Shown one piece after another: positions 36,166 through 45,420 of a stretch of 64,000 bases of DNA. The notes below the pieces were generated by a model. It had not been told where the DNA came from. It was given only the letters and a program-made list of their open reading frames with translations, and did no database searches. The DNA comes from Bacillota bacterium (GTDB lineage: Bacteria > Bacillota > Clostridia > Lachnospirales > Lachnospiraceae). Each line of letters begins with the position of its first letter. The stretch's first letter is position 1. Made by a program: the position numbers and the translations under genes. The stretch is from the NCBI GenBank assembly GCA_023442465.1, contig JAEZZQ010000016.1, forward strand, positions 248,001 through 312,000. The letters run 5' to 3'.

Positions 36166-37008
36166 CTAAATACCGCCGTGAAGGATCGCTTCTGCCATAC
36201 GGATAGCTCTTACATTCTCTTTGATATCATGTACTCTGACAAAGGTGCAGCCTTTGATGACCGCAAATACCGTAGTAACAAGAGTTCCCTCCACTCTTTG
36301 GTCCGCCGGAAGGTTCAAAGTCAGCCCTATTACCGACTTTCTGCTCGTTCCAAGAAGTATCGGATAGTCAAATACTTTTAATTCTTCCAGACAATGGATA
36401 ATCTCCAGATTATTCTCATAGGTTTTGCCGAACCCCACTCCCGGATCGAGAATGATTTTCTCGTCAGGAATACCGGCGTTATTGGCAATGTGGATCGTCT
36501 CCGCCAAATCGGCAGCTACATCCTGCATATAGTCGCTATAATCCGGTTCCCTCCGGTTGTGCATCAGACAGCAGGGAAGTCCGCTCTCTGCTATTACTTT
36601 CGCCATATCCTTATCGTATTTCAGTCCCCATATATCGTTGATCAGATCAGCTCCCGCTTTTATCCCGGCAAACGCGACTTTGCTTTTATAAGTGTCTAAC
36701 GATACGGGAATATCGAATCGGCTCTTTACCGCTTCCACAACCGGCACTGCACGTTCAATTTCTTCTTCATCGGAAAGCTGTATATGCCCGGGCCTGGTCG
36801 ATTCGCCGCCGATATCTATGATATCCGCCCCCTCCGAAATCATTTCTTCCACATGCTTTAAAGCCTTATCGATTTCGTTAAATTTTCCGCCATCAGAAAA
36901 GGAATCCGGCGTTACGTTGAGGATTCCCATTACATATGTATGTTTATTTACTTCAAAATCCCTGTTTCCTATTCTGAATTTTCTAAAGTCTTTTATTTTG
37001 TCTTCCAT
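36166..37008 (-). CDS. folP: dihydropteroate synthase
   Basis: About 280 aa. Conserved blocks are MGILNVTPDSFSDGG (pterin/pABA site), GADIIDIGGESTRPG, and a C-terminal VRVHDIKENVRA. It joins p-aminobenzoate to the pterin pyrophosphate made by FolK and is the sulfonamide target. The ATG at 37008 with GGGAGGG 7 nt upstream is the start; the longer frame to 37029 only covers the Shine-Dalgarno. It is 22 bp upstream of folBK. Confidence 0.97.
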   Translation of the reverse strand: MEDKIKDFRKFRIGNRDFEVNKHTYVMGILNVTPDSFSDGGKFNEIDKALKHVEEMISEGADIIDIGGESTRPGHIQLSDEEEIERAVPVVEAVKSRFDIPVSLDTYKSKVAFAGIKAGADLINDIWGLKYDKDMAKVIAESGLPCCLMHNRREPDYSDYMQDVAADLAETIHIANNAGIPDEKIILDPGVGFGKTYENNLEIIHCLEELKVFDYPILLGTSRKSVIGLTLNLPADQRVEGTLVTTVFAVIKGCTFVRVHDIKENVRAIRMAEAILHGGI

Positions 37009-37022
37009 CTTTTGCCCTCCCT

Positions 37023-37523
37023 TTACCATATCAAACGCATATTTTTCTTATCATTCTTCCAGTTACATTTCTTCTCGGCCTTACAAGCAAAGCAGCTTCT
37101 GCTCAGCTTGTCCGCACGGTACAGCAACCCGTCCAATCCCGGCTCCGAAGACGACTGTGCCTTTCTATGACTTGCAATCGCCTTTAAAATAACACTTGTT
37201 TCTTTATCGTCAAACCCACAACCTGCGAGGATAGAGGCCGCCAACGCCGCACTCGCCTCTTCGTGAGGGGTTCCATCCTTATATTGAACATGCCTTCCTA
37301 TATCATGAAGCAGCGCTGCCGCATATATCCAGTCTTTTTCCACATGCTGCTCTTCCCTCAGATTTAATATTTCAGCGATTCTCGCCACATCGAGAAAATG
37401 AGCCATATCATGGCGGCAGAACTCTCTTTCGGTTTCCGCTTCCTCATTCAAGCGCACGTTCTCTTTATAGAAATCGTGTTCCAATATTTTGTTAATTCTG
37501 TCTATTCTTCCATTTTCCATCAT
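37023..37523 (-). CDS. HD-domain phosphohydrolase in the folate operon
   Basis: 166 aa, HDIG-type metal phosphohydrolase. The metal ligands HDMAHFLDV, LLHDIGRH and a further His (SHRKAQ) are present. The C-terminus has a Cys cluster (SCFACKAEKKC) that could bind zinc. It is encoded between folE and folP. FolE makes 7,8-dihydroneopterin triphosphate, which must lose its phosphates before FolB acts, so an HD phosphatase for that step is an attractive but untested idea. Confidence 0.9.
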   Translation of the reverse strand: MMENGRIDRINKILEHDFYKENVRLNEEAETEREFCRHDMAHFLDVARIAEILNLREEQHVEKDWIYAAALLHDIGRHVQYKDGTPHEEASAALAASILAGCGFDDKETSVILKAIASHRKAQSSSEPGLDGLLYRADKLSRSCFACKAEKKCNWKNDKKNMRLIW

Positions 37524-37567
37524 TTTAAGGCTCTCGTTCTTATATCGATTTACATAATCCCATTTTA

Positions 37568-38122
37568 TTATTTTATCAACTGAAAAAAGATATTCTGCAA
37601 TCTTTCATTCTCCTCAAAAGCTCCTCGCGTTACAAAGGTTACTGTCTTGCTGCCCGGTTTTTTTACGCCGCGCATCGTCATGCACATATGCTCTGCCTCT
37701 ATCATGACCATTACCCCCTGAGGGTTCAGATATTCCATAATTGCATCCGCTACCTGCGCGGTCATCTGCTCCTGTATCTGCAGACGTTTTGCATATACCT
37801 CCACTGTCCTTGCCAATTTGGAGATTCCTGTCACTTTTCCGTCAGGAATATAAGCCACGTGTGCTTTTCCATAAAAAGGCATCATATGATGCTCGCAAGT
37901 AGAATAGAATACAATATCTTTTTCTATTACCATTTCATTATTTTCCGCCGTAAAGGTTTTTGTCAGATGTTCTGCCGCATTTTCTTCCATGCCGCCGAAT
38001 ATTTCCTCATACATCCTCGCTATCCTGTCCGGTGTATCGGCAAGTCCTTCCCGCGTCACATCCTCGCCGATCCCTTCTAAAAGCAATCTGACACCCTCTT
38101 CAATTTTTTTCCGATTTACCAT
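37568..38122 (-). CDS. folE: GTP cyclohydrolase I
   Basis: About 184 aa, type I enzyme converting GTP to 7,8-dihydroneopterin triphosphate. Zinc and active-site motifs are present: YSTCEHHMMPFYGKAHVAYIP, GISKLARTV and AEHMCMTMRGV (Cys ligands and His). AGGAG 8 nt before the ATG at 38122 (MVNRKK) sets the start. It heads the folate operon and follows a structured stretch at 38184-38230. Confidence 0.97.
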   Translation of the reverse strand: MVNRKKIEEGVRLLLEGIGEDVTREGLADTPDRIARMYEEIFGGMEENAAEHLTKTFTAENNEMVIEKDIVFYSTCEHHMMPFYGKAHVAYIPDGKVTGISKLARTVEVYAKRLQIQEQMTAQVADAIMEYLNPQGVMVMIEAEHMCMTMRGVKKPGSKTVTFVTRGAFEENERLQNIFFQLIK

Positions 38123-38183
38123 GTGTATCACTCCTAATCGTGTCAAGTTATTGACAGATTTTTATATTTTTATTGTAAAACAT

Positions 38184-38230
38184 AATGGCAGATTCCAGTA
38201 CCCTGGAATCCACCATCGTCTACTGCCATT
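38184..38230 (-). other. folded RNA-like element upstream of folE
   Basis: Outer stem AATGGCAG/CTGCCATT encloses a smaller hairpin GATTCCAG-GGTA-CTGGAATC-like. It lies after the 38295 gene stop and 62 bp before folE. It could be a terminator for the ABC operon (weak TTATGTTTT tail) or a regulatory RNA for folE. It does not fit the tetrahydrofolate riboswitch consensus as I remember it. Confidence 0.45.
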
Positions 38231-38294
38231 CGTATTTTACCACAATCAGATCCATTTTAGAAGAACCGTTTCATTCTTTTGCGGCTCTTCGTTT

Positions 38295-38819
38295 CTATGA
38301 TTTCCTTTCAATCCCTAAATATGTGATAAAATCATAAAGCAGGAAAAATAGCGCAAAGACTGCCATTGCCAAAACCGCCTCCGCAATTTCAATGATATTT
38401 TCCCTCAAATCCATAACCGGATAACGATTGCACAATAATACGAAATAATAACATCCTACGGAGCCAATCATATAAACTATCACAGTATTCACCATAATTC
38501 TTATTTTTGCTCCATATATCTCTTTTAAAGTAAGAGGCGTAATCTCATATTTTTTCGGAAGAAAAGCCTTTTCTCCCTGTTCATTGATCCAAAAAAGCTT
38601 GTAATTCATATACAGGAAAATAATTACCATGCCGCCTAACAAATCATTGCTGAAAAAAGGAATAGCCCCGGTTCCCTCAGGCCACGAACTTCCATATATA
38701 CTTCTTTTCGAAGATACCGCGAAAGACATTAAATTTAATAAATTTATGAACACTATGCCAAAAACCAGCAGCTTATAAGTAACTCCGATACGCTTCTTTT
38801 CATCCTTATAATATGTCAT
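38295..38819 (-). CDS. membrane protein, probable ABC permease partner
   Basis: About 174 aa with four hydrophobic helices (around 18-38, 60-80, 105-130, 145-165). No family motif is recognised. GGAGACCGGAAGA before the ATG at 38819 sets the start, which overlaps the end of the upstream ATPase gene by 14 bp, so it is translationally coupled and probably forms an exporter with it. It is the last gene of a GntR-controlled two-transporter operon. Confidence 0.75.
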   Translation of the reverse strand: MTYYKDEKKRIGVTYKLLVFGIVFINLLNLMSFAVSSKRSIYGSSWPEGTGAIPFFSNDLLGGMVIIFLYMNYKLFWINEQGEKAFLPKKYEITPLTLKEIYGAKIRIMVNTVIVYMIGSVGCYYFVLLCNRYPVMDLRENIIEIAEAVLAMAVFALFFLLYDFITYLGIERKS

Positions 38820-39558
38820 TCTTCCGGTCTCCATTTCTTTTCAGCAATTCTCCGATATGAAGTCTCTTTTCCATATAGCCCTGGATCGTCTCCCTCTTCA
38901 CCTTATCCTCCAGCGCCTCCCTCGTATCATTTATTTTCAGCTCACCATGATCAAGAAGAAGGATATAATCCGCGATGTTATCCAAATCTCCGGTAATATG
39001 CGTAGACATCAGGATTCCTGTTCCTTTTTCCATGATATCCTGAAGAATCCTTAAGAAATCTCTGCGGAATACAGGATCGAATCCTGCCGTCGGCTCATCC
39101 ATTAATATGAATTCCGTGCGGTGTGCCATAGAAAAACATAATTGAAATTTCATTTTCATTCCTTTTGAAAACTGATATATCTGCTTGCCTTTGGGAATTT
39201 CCAACCGGTCCATCCATACATAAAACTCTTCCATACTCCAATTGTCGAAGTATTTTCCAAGAATCTGCCCATTTTCAAGAGGCGTTTTATCCAGAAAAAA
39301 GGTTATCCTCTCGGATACCAGAGACACTCTTTGCTTTACCGCAGACGGATTTCTTTTTAAACTAATGCCGTCAAGCATCACATCTCCGCAAAATTTCCTG
39401 TCAAGGCCTGAAAGAATATTGATCAATGTTGTTTTTCCAGCTCCGTTGATACCGATAAGTCCGGTAAGATATCCGGCCTCAAGCACAAAATTCACAGGCT
39501 TTAACACAAAGTCCTTATATTGTTTTTCCACTCCCACACACTCCAGAACCGCTGCCAT
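38806..39558 (-). CDS. ABC transporter ATP-binding protein
   Basis: 250 aa, single ATPase domain. Walker A GINGAGKTT (about 37-45), a non-classical signature (YQFSKGMKMKF in place of LSGGQ), and Walker B FILMDEPTAGFDPV with a following switch His (STHITGD). The S-x-G-M-K signature is typical of GntR/YtrA-linked ABC-2 exporters. It is downstream of the GntR gene and coupled to a membrane protein gene. Confidence 0.92.
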   Translation of the reverse strand: MAAVLECVGVEKQYKDFVLKPVNFVLEAGYLTGLIGINGAGKTTLINILSGLDRKFCGDVMLDGISLKRNPSAVKQRVSLVSERITFFLDKTPLENGQILGKYFDNWSMEEFYVWMDRLEIPKGKQIYQFSKGMKMKFQLCFSMAHRTEFILMDEPTAGFDPVFRRDFLRILQDIMEKGTGILMSTHITGDLDNIADYILLLDHGELKINDTREALEDKVKRETIQGYMEKRLHIGELLKRNGDRKNDIL

Positions 39559-39580
39559 TTACTCCCCTTCCTTTCCTGTT

Positions 39581-39946
39581 TCAGTATAATTCCTTAATCA
39601 TATCCTGCATCTCTTCCATGGTCAGGTTCAGTTTTTTCCCTTCCTGTATCCACTCCTCCAGCCTGCCTTCCATTTCCCGCAGCTGTTCTTCCCGCAGTTT
39701 CTTTGTATCCGGCTTTTTCACATAAAAGCCTTTTCCGGTTTCCGAATAAATCAGTCCCTCTTTTTCCAGTTCTTCATAGGCTCTCTTCGTCGTTATAATA
39801 CTGACCTCTAATCCCCTTGCCAAAGACCGGATAGACGGCAGCATATCTCCCGGGAGGATTTCACTATTAATAATTGCCTTCTTTATATCGCCTACAATCT
39901 GTTCATATATCGGCAAATTATTATCTGTTCTTATCCTAATATTCAT
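39581..39946 (-). CDS. GntR-family regulator, YtrA type
   Basis: 121 aa: a winged helix-turn-helix (LPIYEQIVGDIKKAIINSEILPGDMLPSIRSLARGLEVSIITTKRAYEELEKEGLIYSETGKGFYV) followed by a short helical tail. YtrA-type regulators lack a large effector domain and repress linked ABC operons induced by cell-wall antibiotics in Bacillus. Here it lies in the middle of the operon, between two ATPase-membrane protein pairs. AGGAG precedes the ATG. Confidence 0.93.
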   Translation of the reverse strand: MNIRIRTDNNLPIYEQIVGDIKKAIINSEILPGDMLPSIRSLARGLEVSIITTKRAYEELEKEGLIYSETGKGFYVKKPDTKKLREEQLREMEGRLEEWIQEGKKLNLTMEEMQDMIKELY

Positions 39947-39990
39947 ATTTTTCCACTCCTGGCAAAGGTCCGCCGGCCCTCTGTCGCGTT

Positions 39991-40746
39991 TTAAATGTCA
40001 TACTGCACATATTCTTTTTCCGGTTCCTGCCTATAGACATTTTCATAAGACATTGCTTCCATCAGTACTGGTTTAAAATACCTTACTCCGAAATACCCGT
40101 TGGAAATGAGCATCACCACAAGAATACCTGTCATCCATGACTTTCCCGGGAAAAAATCAAGTAAGGAACATGTATAGAACACAATGTTCTGAATAAGGAT
40201 AAAACAGAACCAATATATATTTACTGCTATCTCAGCTTTAGAATAAACGGCATAGCCTTTTTCATCCAGCTTCCTCGCTCCCTTTATTCCAATTCCAACC
40301 TTAAGGTTTATATTCCATATGGTAAAAAACCATAAGATTATCTGTACAGCTTTCGCCCCCTCATTACCGGTAATGAAAATATCCCGTGTTGTCATAAAAA
40401 GAACCACCATCAGAAATAGAAAAGAAAACAATAATTTTATAGAAAACTGCTCGATTAAATATCTCATCCTTTCCTTTTTCCCGGCACCGCATACAAACAT
40501 TCCCCGGCAAATCCGCAATGTTATCTCTTGTGCGAACTGATAAAGAATAAGCAGCAGAAGCAAACTTATCAAGACACGTTTCATCTGGACTGCTTTTACC
40601 GCAGACAATGCTTCCGCAATTTGAGGATTCATAACAATATTTTCTAGAATTCTGACACTCCCAAAGCCAATGATCATATATAACATCCAAGTAGTCAGCC
40701 GCTTCTTTACCGTTACCCACATATCCGTCATCATAATGCTAAACAT
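39991..40746 (-). CDS. membrane protein, probable ABC permease
   Basis: 251 aa with about six hydrophobic helices and short loops; no named family. GGAGG precedes the ATG at 40746, which overlaps the upstream ATPase gene end by 8 bp, so the two are coupled and likely form an ABC-2-like exporter. Confidence 0.75.
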   Translation of the reverse strand: MFSIMMTDMWVTVKKRLTTWMLYMIIGFGSVRILENIVMNPQIAEALSAVKAVQMKRVLISLLLLLILYQFAQEITLRICRGMFVCGAGKKERMRYLIEQFSIKLLFSFLFLMVVLFMTTRDIFITGNEGAKAVQIILWFFTIWNINLKVGIGIKGARKLDEKGYAVYSKAEIAVNIYWFCFILIQNIVFYTCSLLDFFPGKSWMTGILVVMLISNGYFGVRYFKPVLMEAMSYENVYRQEPEKEYVQYDI

Positions 40747-41599
40747 AGGAATATCCTCCTTTTTCCAGACAATACATAATATCTTCCAAAAAAGGTTCCT
40801 TTACCTCATATTTCCCGTAATCTTCCCCTTCCGCACTTTCCAAAAAAGCATAGCTTCCGTACTCCCCATATTCCTTATAAATAATACGGGAAAAAGGAAG
40901 TATCTCAATCTGCTCTTTCGTACCGTAAACTATACGATAGCGCTCTTTCAAGTCCACGGTCGGCATGCTCAAAAACACCTCTCCGCCTCTCATGAGTACA
41001 ATATAGTCGCTCATTTTTTCTAAATCTTCCGTAATATGCGTGGAAAACAGAACACTCCTCGTCCCATCCTCCACTATTTCCTGCATATACCTCATAAGCT
41101 CTTTGCGAAACAGCGGATCAAGTCCTGCTGCAGGCTCATCCATAATGAACAGCACCGCATCATGGGAAAGCGCAAAAGCGAGCTGAAACCGTACCTTCAT
41201 TCCCGTTGACAAACTACCCACCGTCTTATTTAAAGGTATCCCGAAATTCTTACAGAAAATGCGAAAAAGCGCCTCGTCAAACTTGGAATAAAGCTTCCCG
41301 AATCCCTTCGCATTGCGGATAACGCTCATACTTTCTTCAAACATATTTTCATCCAGAACAAAGCCGATTTTATCTTTTACCACACGTTCTTCTTCTTCCA
41401 TTTCCATATCATCGACATAAACTCCGCCGCCGTCTTTCTTATATAAATTTAGTATGGTATGGATCAATGTTGTCTTGCCGGCACCGTTTACACCGAGCAA
41501 CCCCATGATGTATCCCGGCTTTAAAGAAAAACTGATATCTTTAAGACAGAATTCACCGACTCTCTTATTCAAATGCTCCACCTTCAATAAATCTTCCAT
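40739..41599 (-). CDS. ABC transporter ATP-binding protein
   Basis: 286 aa. Walker A GVNGAGKTT, signature SLSTGMKVRFQLA, Walker B FIMDEPAAGLDPL and switch His in STHITED. The ~70-residue C-terminal extension after the ATPase core is of unknown role. It is the first gene of the ABC-permease-GntR-ABC-permease operon. Upstream AT-rich sequence near 41660-41690 (TATATA repeats) probably contains the promoter and GntR site. Confidence 0.92.
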   Translation of the reverse strand: MEDLLKVEHLNKRVGEFCLKDISFSLKPGYIMGLLGVNGAGKTTLIHTILNLYKKDGGGVYVDDMEMEEEERVVKDKIGFVLDENMFEESMSVIRNAKGFGKLYSKFDEALFRIFCKNFGIPLNKTVGSLSTGMKVRFQLAFALSHDAVLFIMDEPAAGLDPLFRKELMRYMQEIVEDGTRSVLFSTHITEDLEKMSDYIVLMRGGEVFLSMPTVDLKERYRIVYGTKEQIEILPFSRIIYKEYGEYGSYAFLESAEGEDYGKYEVKEPFLEDIMYCLEKGGYSYV

Positions 41600-41756
41600 A
41601 TGACCTCTCCCGACAGCTGAACCGTCTCACTAAACTACGAATCAAGCAAGCAACTGTATATAAACTGTTTATATCTATATATACACTATATCTATCATAC
41701 GGCCTGATGTCAATCCTCATCTTACATTTTTTGGAAAACATTATTCCGGCTATGAC

Positions 41757-43043
41757 TCAATCCCTATTCTCTACAATCTTGATCAAATCGCCCAGATAAG
41801 ACAGAGAACCGAATGCAATAATGACACTGTCTTTATCCGCAAGCAGATAGCTAAGCTCCACCGCCTCTTCCAAACTGTCGGAAGCGGTCACTCTCGGATG
41901 GAACTTCTGTACTTCTTTTGCCAGATCATATGCATGCATGGCCCTTGGATTTCCCGGCGCCATTACCGTAATAATATCTTGCGCAAGTTCATATGTCTCC
42001 TCAATTATCTTCTCGTATTCTTTATCCCTCAGCATCCCCATTATATAAATAATTCTTCTATTTGCAAAATAGAAACGGATGGACTGAGCCAGCTTCTTTG
42101 CCGCATCCTCGTTATGAGCACCGTCAGCAATGAATAGCGGCTTTCTTCCTATCACACTGAACCGCCCGCGCCACACCGTATCCGCAAGCCCCGCTCTGAG
42201 CGCTCTTTCCTTAACAGGATAGCCTGCCTGTCCCAGGACTTCTATCACCTTTACCGCAAGCGCCGCATTCATGATCTGATGCTGCCCCGCCAGTCCGATT
42301 TCCAAATCCTTGTAACCCTCATAAGAAAACCGCTGCTTTTCCACACCATATTTGATCCGCGTAATTTTTTCTTCTTCTACTGCAAAAAAAGGGCTGTTTT
42401 TATCTTCTGCCCGTTTCCTTAAAATAGATAAAACCTCCGGTTTCTGAGCCATACTAATTACATAACAACTGTTTTTTATAATTCCGGCCTTATTCTCGGC
42501 AATCTCTTCCTGTGTTTTTCCAAGATACTGCATATGGTCCATGCTGATGGATGCGAACACAGCCGCCACGGTGTTTGAAATGATATTGGTCGCGTCCGAT
42601 ACGCCGCCCATCCCTGTTTCCAATATTACAATGTCGCATTTCATTTTCTTAAAATATAAAAAGGCCATAGCCGTCTCAATTTCAAAAGGAGTTGGATGCG
42701 GCAAGCCCTCCTCCGCGATTTCGCCAATCCTCTGCTTGATCTCTTCCAGACATTCGCACAATGCCTGTTTCGTAATCGGACGCCCATTGACCTGTATCCG
42801 TTCCCTATATTCAAAAATAACAGGTGATATGTATCTTCCTGTCTTATATCCTGCCGCTTTAAAAACCGTGGAAAGATATGCAAGAACAGAACCCTTTCCG
42901 TTCGTACCTGCAATATGGATAAAGCGTAAATCATTCTGCGGATTTCCCAATCGTCCGCAAAGCTCCCTCATATTGTCAAGACCGAGTACACTCCCGTATT
43001 GATTTACTTCCTCCATATATTCCATAGCTTCCTTATAGTTCAT
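41757..43043 (-). CDS. folC: folylpolyglutamate synthase/dihydrofolate synthase
   Basis: About 428 aa Mur-ligase-family enzyme that adds glutamate to folates. The P-loop HIAGTNGKGS (about 43-52), the ATNII and MDHMQYLG motifs and the GAHNEDAA block are conserved. AAGGGTGCGGG before the ATG at 43043 sets the start. It lies apart from the folE-folP-folBK operon, separated by the GntR/ABC genes, and overlaps nothing except upstream noncoding sequence. Confidence 0.96.
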   Translation of the reverse strand: MNYKEAMEYMEEVNQYGSVLGLDNMRELCGRLGNPQNDLRFIHIAGTNGKGSVLAYLSTVFKAAGYKTGRYISPVIFEYRERIQVNGRPITKQALCECLEEIKQRIGEIAEEGLPHPTPFEIETAMAFLYFKKMKCDIVILETGMGGVSDATNIISNTVAAVFASISMDHMQYLGKTQEEIAENKAGIIKNSCYVISMAQKPEVLSILRKRAEDKNSPFFAVEEEKITRIKYGVEKQRFSYEGYKDLEIGLAGQHQIMNAALAVKVIEVLGQAGYPVKERALRAGLADTVWRGRFSVIGRKPLFIADGAHNEDAAKKLAQSIRFYFANRRIIYIMGMLRDKEYEKIIEETYELAQDIITVMAPGNPRAMHAYDLAKEVQKFHPRVTASDSLEEAVELSYLLADKDSVIIAFGSLSYLGDLIKIVENRD

Positions 43044-43112
43044 ACCCGCACCCTTCTTGTCTGTAAAAATATGCAAAGAATAATATTTTTTTATTTGGAA
43101 ATAATTATCCTC

Positions 43113-43514
43113 ATGAAAAAACTAATCCATAACTTCATTCACTGTGGCATCCTTGGCTGGTGCCTCGAAATTACCTTTACGGCGCTGAATTCCTTCCGGC
43201 GCAGAGAATTTAAACTGACGGGAAATACTTCTATCTGGATGTTTCCCATATACGGCATGGCATCTTTCCTCGCTCCGGTATGCAAAATCGTAAAAAAGAG
43301 ACATTTTCTCATCCGGGGAATCGTCTATGCTTTCCTTATTTTTCTCGGCGAGTTCATCACCGGTTCGCTTTTGATGCGAAAGGAAATATGCCCTTGGGAT
43401 TACTGCCGCTCCAAATGGAATATTAAGAAAATCGTCCGCTTGGACTATATTCCCTGCTGGATATTCGCAGGTCTTCTTTTCGAGCGCCTTATAAAAGAAA
43501 GTGACGAACTATGA
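43113..43514 (+). CDS. small CmpB-type putative ABC permease
   Basis: 133 aa with four hydrophobic helices. The opening HCGILGWCLEITFTAL and the EFITGSLLMRKEICPWDY segment match the clostridial putative ABC-transporter type IV (CmpB/DUF1113) membrane family, also represented by the longer protein at 57495-58409. The ribosome binding site is weak. It is divergent from folC and overlaps the end of the MATE gene by 6 bp in convergent orientation. Confidence 0.8.
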   Translation: MKKLIHNFIHCGILGWCLEITFTALNSFRRREFKLTGNTSIWMFPIYGMASFLAPVCKIVKKRHFLIRGIVYAFLIFLGEFITGSLLMRKEICPWDYCRSKWNIKKIVRLDYIPCWIFAGLLFERLIKESDEL

Positions 43515-44870
43515 GTTCTGCCGGCTGACCCTCGCATCGTTACGCCTCTGTGCATTCCTCATTACAAAAATATATGCAATCGCTAAGAAAATACCTGTCA
43601 TCAGCCACGCGCTGGCGTTTCCGAAGCAAACGCCTACATAACTTTGGTAATGCGCAGCGATAAAGGCCAGCGTGGCACGACAGACCAGTTCCACAACACC
43701 GCCGAGCACCGGCACCACAGAATATCCGCTGCCCTGCATGGCATTTCGGAAGATGAATATCATGCCAAGAGGAATGAAGAAAAAGCCGCAAATCGTTACA
43801 TAGGTTCTTGCATAGCCCAGTACCTCCGTAATATCGCCGCTCACGAACAGACTGATCGCATAAGGAAGTATCCGTATTATCACAGCATAAATTGCGATTC
43901 CATATATTGCCGACATCACATTGGCGATTCTAACGCCCCTCCGGATCCGGGCAAAATCGTTGATTCCCCTATTCTGGGCACAGTAAGTCGCCATCGTCAT
44001 TCCTATAGCAACAAACGGCTGTGTTACGAACTGCTCAACCTTAGATGCCGCCGTATAGGCCGCCACCACGGTTGAGCCGAACAGATTCAGCGCCGTCTGC
44101 ACCATCATTGTTCCTACTGCCGTAATGGAAAATTGAAGCGCCATGGGCAGACCGATGCTAAGTTGATTGGCACAGCATATATAATCCACCTTCCAATGTT
44201 CTTTGCGAATACATAGTATCGGTACCTTCTTCCTAATATAAATCAGGCAGAGAACTCCCGAAATGCCCTGAGAAATAACAGTAGCAATAGCAGCCCCGGC
44301 TATTCCCAGAGGGATAACGACAATCAGGAATAAATCCAAAACTACATTGAGCACTGCAGCAATCATCAAAAAGTAAAGCGGCACCTTGCTGTTCCCTACT
44401 GCTCTTAAAAAGCTGGCCAGCAGGTTATAAAAAACAGTGCACACCATACCCATACATATAATCACAACAAAGGTCTTGGACATCTGGAAGATATCCTCCG
44501 GCGTATTCATAATGCTCAGAAGCTTGTCCATACCCGCAATGCTCACAATAGTCATAATAACAGTAACTATTACGGATAAAAAAACAGCATTACCCACACT
44601 CTTTTTCAATCCCTCAATATCCCCTGCACCGAAACGCTGGGCGGTAAGTACGGTAAATCCCGTAGTAAGTCCCTGCATAAAACCAAAAATCAAAAATGTA
44701 ATCGTCCCGGTGGCGCCTACTGCCGCCAGCGCCTGTACGCCAAGAAAGCGGCCTACGATAATCGTATCCACCATGGTATATAATTGTTGAAAAATATTTC
44801 CTATAATAAGCGGGATAATAAATTTAACAATTAGCTTGGAAGGGCTTCCCTTCGTCATATCCAGTTCCAT
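43509..44870 (-). CDS. MATE-family multidrug/metabolite efflux protein
   Basis: 453 aa, 12 predicted helices in two homologous halves. The N-terminal GSPSKLIVKFIIPLIIGNIFQQLYTMVDTIIVGRFLGVQALAAVGAT is typical of the DinF/NorM-like MATE group. Such proteins exchange cationic compounds for Na+ or H+; the substrate is unknown. The end overlaps a convergent small CmpB-type gene. Confidence 0.95.
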   Translation of the reverse strand: MELDMTKGSPSKLIVKFIIPLIIGNIFQQLYTMVDTIIVGRFLGVQALAAVGATGTITFLIFGFMQGLTTGFTVLTAQRFGAGDIEGLKKSVGNAVFLSVIVTVIMTIVSIAGMDKLLSIMNTPEDIFQMSKTFVVIICMGMVCTVFYNLLASFLRAVGNSKVPLYFLMIAAVLNVVLDLFLIVVIPLGIAGAAIATVISQGISGVLCLIYIRKKVPILCIRKEHWKVDYICCANQLSIGLPMALQFSITAVGTMMVQTALNLFGSTVVAAYTAASKVEQFVTQPFVAIGMTMATYCAQNRGINDFARIRRGVRIANVMSAIYGIAIYAVIIRILPYAISLFVSGDITEVLGYARTYVTICGFFFIPLGMIFIFRNAMQGSGYSVVPVLGGVVELVCRATLAFIAAHYQSYVGVCFGNASAWLMTGIFLAIAYIFVMRNAQRRNDARVSRQNS

Positions 44871-44902
44871 ATCGCTTCTAACCTTTCAAAATACCTTTAA
44901 AA

Positions 44903-44930
44903 GGCGGTATGAAAATTCATCCATACCGCC
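44903..44930 (-). terminator. terminator of the PH-domain gene
   Basis: Stem GGCGGTATG/CATACCGCC (44903-44911 with 44922-44930) followed on the minus strand by TTTTAAAGG. It lies 8 bp past the gene end. Confidence 0.75.
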
Positions 44931-44937
44931 GCATTTT

Positions 44938-45309
44938 TTATAAAATGTCCGCATCATTCCCTAGCCCTGAGCTTATGTCAAGCGTGTTGAGAGTTCTCCT
45001 TTTTCTCCTCGCTTCCTCAGAGGTCTTAAGAATGTAGTCCTTGATTTCTTTCGCATGTCTGATATGTATAAGCTGCAACTTGGGATGCGTCGTATCCCCG
45101 GTAAAACACACAACGGTTCCAAGTCTGAATATTCTCTCTAGTAAAGTGGACTGAAGCTCCACGTCCTGAACCTTATACATGTAACAGTCATTCTCATAAG
45201 TCCTAAGAAGGCCGCTGTTGACCACAATATATTCTTCCCCTACCGTATATTTCGTAAATGTCCACGGAAGTCCAAAAAACAAAAGCCTTTTTCGTTCTAC
45301 ATATTCCAT
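44938..45309 (-). CDS. bacterial PH-domain (bPH2/YdbS-like) protein
   Basis: About 123 aa. The N-terminal ~90 residues (ERKRLLFFGLPWTFTKYTVGEEYIVVNSGLLRTYENDCYMYKVQDVELQ) match the bacterial pleckstrin-homology-like fold seen in small YdbS/YvbH proteins. No membrane helix is present. A charged tail follows. The ATG at 45309 is preferred to one eight codons upstream because AAAGGA sits before it. It is divergent from pyrBI. Role unknown. Confidence 0.8.
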   Translation of the reverse strand: MEYVERKRLLFFGLPWTFTKYTVGEEYIVVNSGLLRTYENDCYMYKVQDVELQSTLLERIFRLGTVVCFTGDTTHPKLQLIHIRHAKEIKDYILKTSEEARRKRRTLNTLDISSGLGNDADIL

Positions 45310-45420
45310 AATAATGACCATTCCTTTCCTCATTATTTCACACTTTATTTATTATATAAGATAGCTAATCATAATGCAAAGCCTTTTCATATATTTAGGA
45401 AATTTTTATAAGTTTTTACA

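Noticed and set aside
38184..38230. Tetrahydrofolate riboswitch upstream of folE
   Set aside because: Position is right, but the element is too short and lacks the conserved core as I know it; kept only as an unnamed structure.
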